This document shows, in pieces, positions 17,240 through 26,971 of a stretch of 64,000 nucleotides of DNA. The stretch's first letter is position 1. Every line of letters begins with the position of its first letter. The DNA comes from CALBPI01 sp038529355. Lineage in GTDB: Bacteria; Pseudomonadota; Gammaproteobacteria; Steroidobacterales; Woeseiaceae. The notes under the pieces were generated by a model, which was not told the origin of the DNA, did no database searches, and saw only the letters and a list, made by a program, of their open reading frames with translations. The stretch is taken from the NCBI GenBank assembly GCA_038529355.1, contig JBCBDU010000005.1, positions 1-64,000 on the forward strand, read 5' to 3'. A program made the position numbers and the translations under genes.

Positions 17240-18298
17240 GTGCCTCAGCTGAAGCGATCAGGCGTGAGCATTTTGATCTGCGTGCTGGGGTTGCTGATGG
17301 CGGGCGCGTCAGAGGCGCAATCGCGGCGCAATTTCATCGAGATCGTCGGCTCGTCGACGGTGTACTCGTTCAGCACCGTCGTCGCTGAGCGCTTCGGCCG
17401 CCGCACCGGGCTGCGCACACCGAAAGTCGAAGCGACCGGATCAGGCGGCGGGTTCAAATTGTTTTGCGGCGGCATCGGTGTCGGTTTTCCGGACATTGCC
17501 AATAGCTCGCGCCCAATCACGCGGTCAGAGTTGTCCGAGTGTGAGGCGAACGGCGTCGGTGATGTCATTGAGGTCAAGGTCGGCTACGACGGCATTGTGA
17601 TCGCGAACTCCACCGATGCTGCCCCGTATGCGTTATCACATCGCGATATCTGGCTTGCGTTGGCCAAACAGGTGCCGGCGCCGGACGGGCGGCAGGAATT
17701 GGTCGCAAATCCGTATTCCCGTTGGTCACAAATCAACCCATCGCTGCCGGATGCCCCAATCGAGGTGTTCGGTCCGCCGCCAACCTCTGGCACACGCGAT
17801 GCGTTTGTCGCGCTCGCTATGCAAGGTGGCTGTACGCATTTTGATTGGATTGCGGCGCTCGCTGCGACTGACAGCGTTCGGTTCCGTGCTGCGTGTCAAG
17901 CCGTTCGCGAAGACGGCGTGTTTATCGAGGCTGGTGAGAACGACAACCTGATCGTGCAAAAACTCAATGCAAATCCGACAGCGTTGGGTATCTTCGGTTT
18001 CAGTTTTCTTGATCAGAATCTGGAAAAGGTGCAGGGCGCGTCTATCGACGGCACGCGACCGACATTCGCAACGATTGCGGACGGGCGTTATCCGGTGTCA
18101 CGTGCGTTGTATTTTTACGTGAAGGGCGCCCATGTTGATGTCATTCCGGGCTTGCGTGAGTTTGTCAGGGAATTTACCAGCGAACGTGCGTGGGGAGACG
18201 AGGGTTATCTTGCCGAGCGCGGTTTGGTGCCGATGCCGGCAACCGAGCGGATGCAGGTGTTAGCCAATGTGCTGGCCCTCAGTCCGGTGCGATTGTGA
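17240..18298 (+). CDS. pstS: Phosphate ABC transporter substrate-binding protein PstS
   Basis: 352 residues from the GTG at 17240, chosen because GGAG lies 8 nt upstream and a signal peptide begins there (MPQLKRSG... GASEAQS). The mature protein starts with the phosphate-binding loop IVGSSTVYSFS. It also has EATGSGGGFKLFCGG and PPPTSGTRDAF, which together form the usual phosphate pocket. It is the longer Pseudomonas/Xanthomonas type of PstS. In the periplasm it hands phosphate to PstC/PstA. First gene of pstSCAB, behind a candidate Pho box. Confidence 0.92.
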   Translation: MPQLKRSGVSILICVLGLLMAGASEAQSRRNFIEIVGSSTVYSFSTVVAERFGRRTGLRTPKVEATGSGGGFKLFCGGIGVGFPDIANSSRPITRSELSECEANGVGDVIEVKVGYDGIVIANSTDAAPYALSHRDIWLALAKQVPAPDGRQELVANPYSRWSQINPSLPDAPIEVFGPPPTSGTRDAFVALAMQGGCTHFDWIAALAATDSVRFRAACQAVREDGVFIEAGENDNLIVQKLNANPTALGIFGFSFLDQNLEKVQGASIDGTRPTFATIADGRYPVSRALYFYVKGAHVDVIPGLREFVREFTSERAWGDEGYLAERGLVPMPATERMQVLANVLALSPVRL

Positions 18299-18323
18299 GC
18301 CGCTGCAGGAGCGCTGAGCGCTG

Positions 18324-19697
18324 ATGCAACCGCAAACGCTTTTGGTCGTCGCGCTGATCGCCGGCGTTGGTCTGTATTTTGTTGCCAGCCGCAGGGTTCG
18401 CGCATCGGTTGTGCGCCGGGCTGAGCTCAATTCATTGCCTTCGTACTATGGCGCCTATGCACTGTTGTGGATGGTCGTGCCTGTGCTTGCGCTGATGCTG
18501 TTGTGGTCGATTATCGCGGCCAATGTCATCGATGCAAAAATGTTGCAACGCTTGCCGGCAACGCTGATTGAGGACGCTTCGGGGAACGCAAGCCTTGCAT
18601 TGAACGAGGTGCGCAACGTCGCGTCTGGAGCGATGCGCTCGCAGAGCGATGCGTTAAATGCCCTCGCTGCTGACTATACCGCTATGCAGCAAGCGAGCCG
18701 CAGTTGGCTGGCCGCCCTCGGCGTTGCGCTGATGATAGCTTGCGGTGGATTTTCACTGTTGCGCGTGCGGCCCGAGTTCGGCGCGCGGATACGCGTCGAA
18801 CGCTTTGTTCAGGCTTTGCTGTGGGTGGCGTCGAGCATCGCCGTGCTGACCACGGTCGGCATTGTCGTGTCTGTGCTTGTCGAAGCCAGTCGGTTTTTCA
18901 GTGAAGTGCCGCTGCGTGATTTTCTGTTTGGTCTGGAGTGGAGTCCGCAAACAGCGATCCGTGCCGATCAGGTCGGCTCGTCGGGGGCGTTCGGTGTCGT
19001 GCCGTTGTTTGTCGGCACGTTGTTGATTACCGCGATCGCCATGGTGATTGCCGCGCCCGTGGGTTTGATGACTGCAATCTACTTGAGCGAGTACGCGCGG
19101 CCTGGTTTTCGTGCCGTCGCGAAACCGCTGCTGGAAGTGCTGGCAGGTATACCGACGGTCGTTTACGGATTTTTCGCCGCCTTGACGATCGCGCCGTTGT
19201 TGCGTGGCGCGGGTGAGGCGATGGGTTTGAGCGTGGCATCCGAGAGCGCGCTAGCGGCCGGATTGGTCATGGGCATCATGATCATCCCATTGATTTCCTC
19301 ATTATCGGACGATGCGCTGACGGCCGTACCGCACGCGATGAAGGATGGTTCGCTGGCAATGGGCGCGACGCGTTCGGAGACGATTCGCCAGGTGCTGGTA
19401 CCGGCCGCGTTGCCGGGCATTGTCGGTGGCGTGTTGCTGGCGATCTCGCGCGCTATTGGCGAGACGATGATCGTCGTGATGGCTGCCGGCCTGTCGGCAA
19501 ATCTGACGGTCAACCCGTTCGCCGCAGTGACCACAGTGACGGTGCAAATCGTGACGTTGCTGGTTGGCGACCAGGAGTTTGACAGCGCAAAAACGCTGGC
19601 AGCGTTTGCGTTGGGTTTGTTGCTGCTGTTGGTCACGCTGGCGTTGAACATTCTCGGTTTGCGTGTCGTGCGCAAGTATCGTGAGCAATACGAATGA
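18324..19697 (+). CDS. pstC: Phosphate ABC transporter permease PstC
   Basis: 457 residues, longer than the 319-residue E. coli protein. The extra N-terminal part contains membrane segments and a roughly 100-residue polar region between them (EDASGNASLALNEVRN), as in the extended PstC of pseudomonads. The transporter core, from about residue 225, has the permease coupling signature near DGSLAMGATRSETIRQVLVPAALPG, given by its key residues G-A-T-x-S and P-A-x-P-G. GGAG lies 12 nt before the ATG. It pairs with PstA in the inner membrane. Confidence 0.9.
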   Translation: MQPQTLLVVALIAGVGLYFVASRRVRASVVRRAELNSLPSYYGAYALLWMVVPVLALMLLWSIIAANVIDAKMLQRLPATLIEDASGNASLALNEVRNVASGAMRSQSDALNALAADYTAMQQASRSWLAALGVALMIACGGFSLLRVRPEFGARIRVERFVQALLWVASSIAVLTTVGIVVSVLVEASRFFSEVPLRDFLFGLEWSPQTAIRADQVGSSGAFGVVPLFVGTLLITAIAMVIAAPVGLMTAIYLSEYARPGFRAVAKPLLEVLAGIPTVVYGFFAALTIAPLLRGAGEAMGLSVASESALAAGLVMGIMIIPLISSLSDDALTAVPHAMKDGSLAMGATRSETIRQVLVPAALPGIVGGVLLAISRAIGETMIVVMAAGLSANLTVNPFAAVTTVTVQIVTLLVGDQEFDSAKTLAAFALGLLLLLVTLALNILGLRVVRKYREQYE

Positions 19698-19712
19698 CGG
19701 GAGCCGCTGCCA

Positions 19713-21005
19713 ATGTCTGATGCGCGCGACAACGTGATCCGCGAACGAGTAACGGCAAGCCTTGCCCGGCGTTATCGGCGCGAGCGACGGTTTCGCGCGC
19801 TGGGGTTTGCCGCAGTCATGGTCGGTCTGGTGTTCCTGTTGATTGTGTTTGTCAGTATCTTCGGCAAAGGGCTGACAGCATTCCGGCAGACAGCGCTGGT
19901 GTTGCCGGTGCATGTCGACGCTCAGCTCGTCGATCCGTTCGGTGACGGCAGCGTTGAATCACTGGCAGCGGGTGACTATGATCGCGTGATTCGTAATGCG
20001 ACGAACCGACTGTTCTCCGCGGCGAGCAGCCGCCGTGACCGGCGAGCGTTGAGTGCATTGGTGAGTGCTGAAGCCGGTTTCAAGTTGCGCGACCGTGTGT
20101 TGCAGGATCCATCGTTGCTCGACACCACGTTTGAGTTGCAAGTGCCCGCCAGCGCTCGTGTGGATATGTTGATCAAGGGCAATATAGATCGTGATCTGCC
20201 CGAATCGCAGCGGCAGATTACCGATCAGCAAGTGCAATGGGTCGATGCACTGCAGGCGCAGGACCGCGTCTACACAACGTTCAACAGCGCATTTTTCACA
20301 AACGGTGATTCGCGTGACCCCGAGTTGGCCGGTATTCGTGCAGCCTTCATGGGTTCGTTCTACATGTTGTTAGTGACGTTATTGCTCGCGTTTCCGCTGG
20401 GCGTCGCAGCGGCGATTTACCTCGAAGAGTTTGCGCCGCGCAATCGCTGGACTGACATCATTGAGGTCAATATCAATAACCTCGCGGCAGTGCCATCCAT
20501 TGTTTACGGTTTGCTGGGTCTGGCCGTGTTTATCAACTGGGCCGGCATGCCGCGCTCAGCGCCGCTGGTCGGCGGTTTGGTGCTGGTGCTGCTGACGCTG
20601 CCTGTGATCATTATTGCCGCGCGCGCTGCCATTCAGTCGGTGCCACCGTCGATTCGCGAGGCCGCACTCGGCGTCGGTGCCTCGCAAGTGCAAATGATTT
20701 TCCAGCACGTCTTGCCGCTCGCTCTGCCGGGTATTCTGACCGGCGCAATCATCGGTATTGCGCGCGCGCTCGGCGAATCTGCGCCGCTGCTGATGATCGG
20801 TATGGTGGCCTTTGTCGTTGATGTGCCGGCGTCACCGCTCGAGCCGTCGACGGCATTGCCCGTTCAGGTGTATTTGTGGGCTGACAGTCCCGAGCGTGCT
20901 TTTGTTGAACGTACGTCTGCGGCGATCATCGTTTTGCTTGGTTTTCTTTTGCTCGTCAACCTCGCGGCGGTGTTGCTGCGTCGCCGGTTTGAGCGAACAT
21001 GGTAG
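19713..21005 (+). CDS. pstA: Phosphate ABC transporter permease PstA
   Basis: 430 residues with GGGAG before the ATG. A first membrane span near residues 28-52 is followed by an unusually large periplasmic region (about residues 55-200), then the permease core with five membrane segments. The coupling loop reads REAALGVGASQ, then HVLPLALPGI; GIARALGESAPLLMIG follows. The large periplasmic domain matches the long PstA variants of pseudomonads rather than E. coli. It partners PstC; 15 nt separate the two genes. Confidence 0.9.
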   Translation: MSDARDNVIRERVTASLARRYRRERRFRALGFAAVMVGLVFLLIVFVSIFGKGLTAFRQTALVLPVHVDAQLVDPFGDGSVESLAAGDYDRVIRNATNRLFSAASSRRDRRALSALVSAEAGFKLRDRVLQDPSLLDTTFELQVPASARVDMLIKGNIDRDLPESQRQITDQQVQWVDALQAQDRVYTTFNSAFFTNGDSRDPELAGIRAAFMGSFYMLLVTLLLAFPLGVAAAIYLEEFAPRNRWTDIIEVNINNLAAVPSIVYGLLGLAVFINWAGMPRSAPLVGGLVLVLLTLPVIIIAARAAIQSVPPSIREAALGVGASQVQMIFQHVLPLALPGILTGAIIGIARALGESAPLLMIGMVAFVVDVPASPLEPSTALPVQVYLWADSPERAFVERTSAAIIVLLGFLLLVNLAAVLLRRRFERTW

Positions 21006-21051
21006 TCTTTGGTCTCGGATCGGGACGAACGCACTCACGGAGAGCAACGTT

Positions 21052-21918
21052 GTGGCGGAGCTGACAGCGCAAGGCAATCGGCAGCGAAGCGCTGCAGCGC
21101 CGGAGGCGGCAGCAGCGACGCGGCCACCGGAGCCACAGACGGTCGGTTACCCGTACGTCGAACAACCCTATTTGCAAACGCATCATGTCGATGTGCGCTA
21201 CGGCGACGTACACGCAATCAAAAATGTGAGCCTGGAGATTTCGCGCAATGAAGTCGTAGCGCTAATCGGACCGTCGGGGTGTGGCAAGTCGACCTTCCTG
21301 CGGTGTCTGAACCGCATGAACGACACGATTGAGCAAGCTCGGGTCACTGGCACGATCGCGCTCGATGGTCAGGATATTTACGCGCGTGGCGTCGATGTGG
21401 TTGCGCTGCGCGCGCGGGTCGGCATGGTGTTCCAGAAGCCCAACCCGTTTCCAAAGTCGATCTATGACAATGTCGCGTACGGTCCGCGAATTCACGGTTT
21501 GACTGACAGCCGCGCTGAACTTGATGATATCGTCTACGTCAGTCTGGACAAGGCCGGCTTGTGGGCAGAAGTCAAAGATCGCTTGCACGATACCGGCACC
21601 AGTCTGTCTGGCGGCCAACAACAACGTTTGTGTATTGCACGCACGATCGCTGTGAGCCCGGAAGTCATTTTAATGGACGAGCCGTGTTCTGCGTTGGACC
21701 CCATTGCTACTGCGCGGATCGAGGATTTGATTGATGAGCTGCGTGACAATTACACGATCATCATCGTGACGCATTCAATGCAGCAAGCGGCGCGTGTCTC
21801 GCAGCGCACCGCCTATTTTCATCTGGGCGAATTGGTCGAGGTAGATGAAACTGTCAAGGTGTTCACCAACCCGCAACATCGGCTCACTGAGGACTATATT
21901 ACTGGCCGCTCCGGCTAG
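21052..21918 (+). CDS. pstB: Phosphate ABC transporter ATPase PstB
   Basis: 288 residues from the GTG at 21052, which has GGAG at 21039-21042; an earlier in-frame start would run into pstA. The N-terminus is about 40 residues longer than E. coli PstB and rich in Ala, Pro and Gln. Walker A is GPSGCGKST, the signature is LSGGQQQRL and Walker B is VILMDEPCSALDP. It drives import through PstCA and takes part in the PhoU/PhoR signal. The stop is only 2 nt from the end of the convergent yffB, with no terminator visible between them. Confidence 0.94.
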   Translation: MAELTAQGNRQRSAAAPEAAAATRPPEPQTVGYPYVEQPYLQTHHVDVRYGDVHAIKNVSLEISRNEVVALIGPSGCGKSTFLRCLNRMNDTIEQARVTGTIALDGQDIYARGVDVVALRARVGMVFQKPNPFPKSIYDNVAYGPRIHGLTDSRAELDDIVYVSLDKAGLWAEVKDRLHDTGTSLSGGQQQRLCIARTIAVSPEVILMDEPCSALDPIATARIEDLIDELRDNYTIIIVTHSMQQAARVSQRTAYFHLGELVEVDETVKVFTNPQHRLTEDYITGRSG

Positions 21919-21920
21919 TG

Positions 21921-22268
21921 TCAGGTGCCGAAGATTTCGGCGTACCGCGCTGGTGAGAAACCGATATGCAGCGCATCGTCATGCAACAGCACAGGCCGCT
22001 TGGTGAGTGTCGGTGTCGCAAGCAGTTGCACAACAATAGTCGATGCGTCGAGCGCGTTGCGTTCCGCCTCGCTGAGTTCGCGCCACGTGGTCGAGCGCTT
22101 GTTCACGAGCGTGCGCCAGTCGCATTTGCCCAGCCATGCAGAGATGTCAGCGGCCTGCAGTGGTTGCTCACGAACATCGCGCCACTGATGAGCGACGCCC
22201 TGATCGTCCAGCCAACGCAGCGCCTTGCGGCAAGTATCGCATTGCTTGATGCCATAGATCGTAGTCAT
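21921..22268 (-). CDS. yffB: ArsC/Spx-family thioredoxin-fold protein YffB
   Basis: 115 residues starting MTTIYGIKQCDTCRKAL, with the CxxC of the ArsC/Spx reductase superfamily, and KRPVLLHDD in the C-terminal half. E. coli YffB belongs here; its substrate is not firmly known, and arsenate reductase is a looser label. In E. coli yffB lies next to dapE; here it overlaps dapD by 4 nt (ATGA) while dapE lies beyond the pst operon. It is probably co-translated with dapD. Confidence 0.85.
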   Translation of the reverse strand: MTTIYGIKQCDTCRKALRWLDDQGVAHQWRDVREQPLQAADISAWLGKCDWRTLVNKRSTTWRELSEAERNALDASTIVVQLLATPTLTKRPVLLHDDALHIGFSPARYAEIFGT

Positions 22269-23089
22269 GCTTGTTCGGCCTCGCGCAATAACTCATTGAG
22301 ACCGACCTTCGCGCGAGTCCTGGCATCGACACGCTTGACGATAATCGCTGCGTACAACGAGTACTTGCCATTGGCTGCGGGCAGATTGCCGGCGACGACA
22401 ACGCTGCCGGCAGGCACCCGACCGTAGCTCACCTCATCGCGCTCGCGATCGTAGATGCGCGTGCTTTGCCCCAGATACACGCCCATCGAAATGACGCTGC
22501 CACGTTCGACGATAACGCCTTCAACCACTTCCGATCGTGCGCCGATAAAGCAATCGTCCTCAATGATCGTTGGCGCGGCCTGAATCGGCTCCAGCACGCC
22601 GCCAATGCCAACGCCGCCGGACAGGTGCACATTCTTGCCGATTTGTGCACAACTGCCGACCGTTGCCCAGGTGTCGACCATCGTACCGCGATCAATGTAG
22701 GCGCCAATGTTGGTGTAGGAGGGCATCAAGACAACATCCGGTGCGACGTATGCACCTGAGCGCACCTGGGCATCTGGCACGACGCGCACACCGTCACGTT
22801 TGAAATCGGCCGCTGAATATTGCGCATACTTCAGCGGCACCTTGTCGTAGTAATGGTTGGGTGCGTGCTCAATGCGTTGGTTATCGCGCAGTCGGAATGA
22901 CAACAACACGGCTTTCTTCAGCCAGTTGTTGACCTGCCAGCCATCGGCCGTCGGTTCCGCGACGCGCGCAGCGCCCCTGTCGAGCAGTGCGATCGCGTCG
23001 TCAACCGCTGACAGCAGCGCTGGGTCTTTTTTGTTGACGGTAGCGCGCTGTTCCCAGGCGGCATTAATGATGGATTCAATATCAGACAC
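22265..23089 (-). CDS. dapD: Tetrahydrodipicolinate N-succinyltransferase DapD
   Basis: 274 residues, exactly the usual length, from a GTG. The central part is a left-handed beta helix of hexapeptide repeats (GAYVAPDVVLMPSYTNIGAY, then NVHLSGGVGIGGVLEP). The DapD-specific ENDCFIG-like stretch appears as EDDCFIGARSEVVEG. It transfers succinyl from succinyl-CoA to tetrahydrodipicolinate, committing the succinylase branch of lysine and diaminopimelate synthesis. It lies 6 nt after dapC, with DapE encoded further downstream. Confidence 0.95.
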   Translation of the reverse strand: MSDIESIINAAWEQRATVNKKDPALLSAVDDAIALLDRGAARVAEPTADGWQVNNWLKKAVLLSFRLRDNQRIEHAPNHYYDKVPLKYAQYSAADFKRDGVRVVPDAQVRSGAYVAPDVVLMPSYTNIGAYIDRGTMVDTWATVGSCAQIGKNVHLSGGVGIGGVLEPIQAAPTIIEDDCFIGARSEVVEGVIVERGSVISMGVYLGQSTRIYDRERDEVSYGRVPAGSVVVAGNLPAANGKYSLYAAIIVKRVDARTRAKVGLNELLREAEQA

Positions 23090-23095
23090 GGTGAC

Positions 23096-24298
23096 TCACT
23101 GTTTGCGTTGTTGAATAAAACTGGCGAGGCGTTGCAGCGCAACCGCCGTCTGCTCCGGCGTGGCAACGAGCGACAGGCGCACACGGTTTCGCCCGGGATT
23201 CGCGCCGTCCGCGTCGCGTGCCAGATACCGACCGGGAACGGCGGTAACGTGCGTCTGCGCGTACAGATCACGACAAAAGACCTCATCATCTTCGCCAACA
23301 TCAGGCCACAAATAAAACGTGGCCGGCGGTACTGCCACATCGATGACCGGCGACAGGATTTGCCGGGCGCTGTCGAATTTTTCGTTGTACTGCTCGCGAT
23401 TGCTGTGCACGTGTGCATCGTCATTCCATGCCTCGATGCTGGCGCGCTGTACAGCCAGTGACATCGAACAGCCGTGGTAGGTGCGATAGCGCGCAAAGGC
23501 ATCGATCAGTTCTGCGTCGCCAGCGACGAACCCCGAGCGCAGCCCCGGCAAGTTGGAACGCTTCGACAGACTGTGGAAAACCAGTACATTCGTGAATGCC
23601 GGATCGCCAAGTTGGATGCAGGCATTGAGCATTGAGGGTGGCGGTGTATCGCGGAATAATTCGATGTAGCACTCATCAGCGACGACAACAAAATCATATT
23701 GGCGCGCGAGTTGCGCAAGAGACTGCAGATAGCTCAGCGGTGCGATCGTGCCGCACGGATTGACCGGCGAGCACAGATAGAACAGTTGCGTTTGCTCGAG
23801 TACCTCTGGTGCAATCGCTTGCAAGTCAGGCAGGAAATTGTGCTCGGCCGTGGCTGGCAAGTAGGTGGGTATCGCGCCGGCCATCAGCGCCGCCCCTTCG
23901 TAGATCTGATAAAACGGATTTGGCAGCAAAATCCGCTGTCCGGCGCCCGGCGTCACCATCGCTTGCGCGATCGCAAACAGTGCCTCCCGCGTGCCATTGA
24001 CCGGATGAATCTGTGTGTTGGCATCGGCTGTCAGCGCAAAGCGGCGCGCTAGCCAGTCGCGCATTGCCGCGCGCAATGGCTCGATGCCGCGCATCGTTGG
24101 ATAGCGACTCACACCTTCGAGCAATGAGCGTTCGTAGGCGCGCAAGACTGATGCTGGCGGTGCGTGCCGTGGCTCGCCGATGGACAATGCGACAGGATCC
24201 AGATTGTCAGGGGGTCGCACGGTTGCGAGCAATTTGCCCAACCGCTCAAACGGGTACGGCGCCAAATGCGCGAAACCAGGGTTGATGGCGTTGATCAA
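23096..24298 (-). CDS. dapC: N-succinyl-LL-diaminopimelate aminotransferase DapC
   Basis: 400 residues from a TTG at 24298 that overlaps the glnD stop (TTGA), giving INPGFAHLAPYPFERL, the normal DapC N-terminus; no ATG is nearby. It is a fold-type I PLP enzyme. SPVNPCGT takes the place of the usual NPTG loop, VVADECYIELF carries the Asp and Tyr that bind PLP, and FHSLSKRSNLPGLRSG contains the Schiff-base lysine. It transaminates between the DapD and DapE steps. Placement between glnD and dapD is the standard gammaproteobacterial order. Confidence 0.92.
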   Translation of the reverse strand: MINAINPGFAHLAPYPFERLGKLLATVRPPDNLDPVALSIGEPRHAPPASVLRAYERSLLEGVSRYPTMRGIEPLRAAMRDWLARRFALTADANTQIHPVNGTREALFAIAQAMVTPGAGQRILLPNPFYQIYEGAALMAGAIPTYLPATAEHNFLPDLQAIAPEVLEQTQLFYLCSPVNPCGTIAPLSYLQSLAQLARQYDFVVVADECYIELFRDTPPPSMLNACIQLGDPAFTNVLVFHSLSKRSNLPGLRSGFVAGDAELIDAFARYRTYHGCSMSLAVQRASIEAWNDDAHVHSNREQYNEKFDSARQILSPVIDVAVPPATFYLWPDVGEDDEVFCRDLYAQTHVTAVPGRYLARDADGANPGRNRVRLSLVATPEQTAVALQRLASFIQQRKQ

Positions 24299-26952
24299 GG
24301 CTGATGGCCTGAGAGTTTGCGCAGCAAGGTGGCACGCAATTGTTCGCACTCCGCGTCGCCTAGCGCTGATTCGTTGGTATTCGTCAGGTAGAACACGTCT
24401 TCTGCGCGCTCACCGATGGTGACGATTTTCGCCGCGTTAATGTAGATATCAAGGTCGATCAGCAGCTCACCAATCTTCATCAGCAGCCCGGGGTGATCAG
24501 CAACAGTTATTTCCATCACGGTGCGATCGGCGGGCATATCGCTGCGGAATTGTATGCGCTGGTCGGTATCAAACATGCGTTGACGCCGTGGCAGCCGACG
24601 ATTGACGACCAGCAATTCATTGTCGTCCTGATACGCGATAGGTTCGAGGCGCTGTTGTACATCGATGATGCGTTGTTCGTCGAGTTTGCCGCCATCGGGC
24701 TCTATCACGATGTAGGTATCCAGGCTGAAATCATCGTGGGTCGGTTCGATACGCGCATCGATAACCGACATGCCCAATTCATCCAGACTTGCCGTGACGG
24801 CGGCGAAGGTGTGACGTTGGCGTGGTGTGTAGAGCAACAAGGTGAGTGCATTCAGCTCGTCACGCCGCTGCACGGCGAACTGCGGCTGTTGCACGCCGCC
24901 GTGCACCAGCTGTTCAGTATGCCAGACAACCTCGGCAATGCTGTGGCGCAGAAAATAGTCGTCCGGTAGCGTCGCCCACACCGTGTCTATGGCTGTTGCG
25001 TCGTGTTGCTGCGACAAGATCGCGTGCGCATCGCGCTTCGTGTCGCTGATCAGCAGTGGCTTGTCGACCGGGTTTTCGAGGCCCCGGTGCAACGCGCGCT
25101 TTGTGGCCTCGTACAAGTCCTGGAACAATTGCGACTTCCATGAGTTCCACATCTTCGGGTTCGTGCCGCGCACATCGGCGGCCGTCAACACATACAGGTA
25201 GTCGAGATGGCGCTGGTCACCAACGCGTTTCGCAAATGTTGAGATGACGTCCGGATCACTGATGTCCTTCTTCTGTGCGGTCATCGACAGCACCAGATGA
25301 TTGGCAACCAGCCATGATACGAGCGCCGCATCGTCATCGGCGATGCCATGTTCACGGCAAAACGCCAAAGCATCGATCGCGCCAAGCTCGGAGTGATCAC
25401 CGCCGCGGCCTTTTGCGATGTCGTGAAACAGTCCGGCAAGATACGCCAGAACCGGATTGTCGATCGTGCGCATGACCGCTGAGCAATGCGGATACTCGTC
25501 GTCGAAACGCGCCAGTGCGAAACGGCGCAGATTACTCACCACGAACAGCGTGTGTTCATCAACCGTATAGGCGTGGAACAGGTCGTATTGCATGCGCCCG
25601 ACGATACGTTCGAACGCCGGAATATACAGGCCAAGCACGCCGTAACGGTTCATGCGCCGCAGCTCACGTGTTACGCCGTGTTCTGCGCCGAGCAGCGCCA
25701 AAAATTCGCGATGATTGCGCGGGTGTTGGCGAAACTGCTCATCGATCAGATGCAAGTGGCGCCGCAACAGGCGAATCGTTCCGGCGCTGACGCCGTTCAG
25801 CGATGGGTGCGCCTGCATGCAGGTAAACATTGACAACAGTGCGGTGGGGTCACGCACAAAAATGTCGTCATCAACCGCGCTCAGGTAGCCGTTGATGTTG
25901 ACAAAGTTTTCGTCGATCGGCACCGGAGCGTTGTCGGGTTGCAGCAGGATGCTTTCCTCGAACAGTTGCAGCAGCATCTCGTTTAACCGCGACAGCTCCA
26001 TCACGGTGCGGTAGTAACGCTGCATCATCTGTTCGACGCCCAACGTGAATCGTGCGTCCTCGTAACCGAGCAGTGCAGCAAGGTTTTTCTGATGATCGAA
26101 CAGCAGCCGGTCTTCACGTCGTCCGGTCAGCACATGCAGCGCGTAGCGAATCGTCCACAGAAAATGGCGACCTTCGATCAGCCGTTCGACTTGCCCCTCG
26201 GTCAGGAACTCATCGTGTGGGAGCGTGGCGAGTTGCGTAACCCCGAAATGGCGTCTGGCGATCCAGCCAACCATTTGGATATCGCGTAAGCCGCCTGGAC
26301 TGCCTTTGACGTTGGGCTCAAGGTTGTAGCCCGTATCGCCGTAGCGTGCGTGACGTGCGCGTTGCTCATCGCGTTTGGCCAGATAGAAAGCGCGTGAGTC
26401 CCAGATGTTGTCGCTCGCTGTCAGCGCGAGCATTTGCTCGAACAGATGCGGTGGTCCGCACAGCAGGCGTGACTCCATCAGCGTCGTTGTTACAGTGACA
26501 TCGTCGCGCGCTTCTTGCTCGCACTGCAGCAGCGTGCGCACGCTGTGGCCAATCTCGATACCGCAGTCCCACAGCCGTGTGATGAAGGCGCCGGCCGCTT
26601 CGGTTGCAGCGTCGTCGTCGGCAAGCACGATCATGATGTCGACATCCGATTCAGGGTGCAGCTCGCCGCGCCCGAATCCGCCGACAGCTACCAAAGCAAC
26701 GTCTCCGGCGACGTTACAGTCGTCCCACAAATGCAGCAGAACGGCATCGACGGCACTCGCGTGCGCGGCGACGAGTGTTTCTACCGGTTCGCCGCGTCGA
26801 AAGCGCTCGGCAAGCGACTCCTTGGCTGTTGCAAGCAATGTGCGGTAATCCGCATGGCTGTCCGCGTCAAGCCCGGCGCGCAGCGAGGCAACCGTTGCGT
26901 CCTGGTCAACATCATCGACGCCAACTGAGCGTGTGCCGCCGCTGATTAGCAT
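24295..26952 (-). CDS. glnD: PII uridylyltransferase/uridylyl-removing enzyme GlnD
   Basis: 885 residues. The N-terminal nucleotidyltransferase has VGGFGRGELHPESDVDI near residues 90-106. An HD hydrolase domain holds H510-D511 (LFHDIAKGRGGDHSELG). Two ACT domains end the protein (from RHTFAAVTASLDELG and from TVMEITVADHPGLLM). GlnD adds UMP to PII proteins when glutamine is low and removes it when glutamine is high, setting nitrogen assimilation. It lies between map and dapC, as in pseudomonads. Confidence 0.96.
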   Translation of the reverse strand: MLISGGTRSVGVDDVDQDATVASLRAGLDADSHADYRTLLATAKESLAERFRRGEPVETLVAAHASAVDAVLLHLWDDCNVAGDVALVAVGGFGRGELHPESDVDIMIVLADDDAATEAAGAFITRLWDCGIEIGHSVRTLLQCEQEARDDVTVTTTLMESRLLCGPPHLFEQMLALTASDNIWDSRAFYLAKRDEQRARHARYGDTGYNLEPNVKGSPGGLRDIQMVGWIARRHFGVTQLATLPHDEFLTEGQVERLIEGRHFLWTIRYALHVLTGRREDRLLFDHQKNLAALLGYEDARFTLGVEQMMQRYYRTVMELSRLNEMLLQLFEESILLQPDNAPVPIDENFVNINGYLSAVDDDIFVRDPTALLSMFTCMQAHPSLNGVSAGTIRLLRRHLHLIDEQFRQHPRNHREFLALLGAEHGVTRELRRMNRYGVLGLYIPAFERIVGRMQYDLFHAYTVDEHTLFVVSNLRRFALARFDDEYPHCSAVMRTIDNPVLAYLAGLFHDIAKGRGGDHSELGAIDALAFCREHGIADDDAALVSWLVANHLVLSMTAQKKDISDPDVISTFAKRVGDQRHLDYLYVLTAADVRGTNPKMWNSWKSQLFQDLYEATKRALHRGLENPVDKPLLISDTKRDAHAILSQQHDATAIDTVWATLPDDYFLRHSIAEVVWHTEQLVHGGVQQPQFAVQRRDELNALTLLLYTPRQRHTFAAVTASLDELGMSVIDARIEPTHDDFSLDTYIVIEPDGGKLDEQRIIDVQQRLEPIAYQDDNELLVVNRRLPRRQRMFDTDQRIQFRSDMPADRTVMEITVADHPGLLMKIGELLIDLDIYINAAKIVTIGERAEDVFYLTNTNESALGDAECEQLRATLLRKLSGHQP

Positions 26953-26971
26953 GGCGTCGGCACCACCGGAA

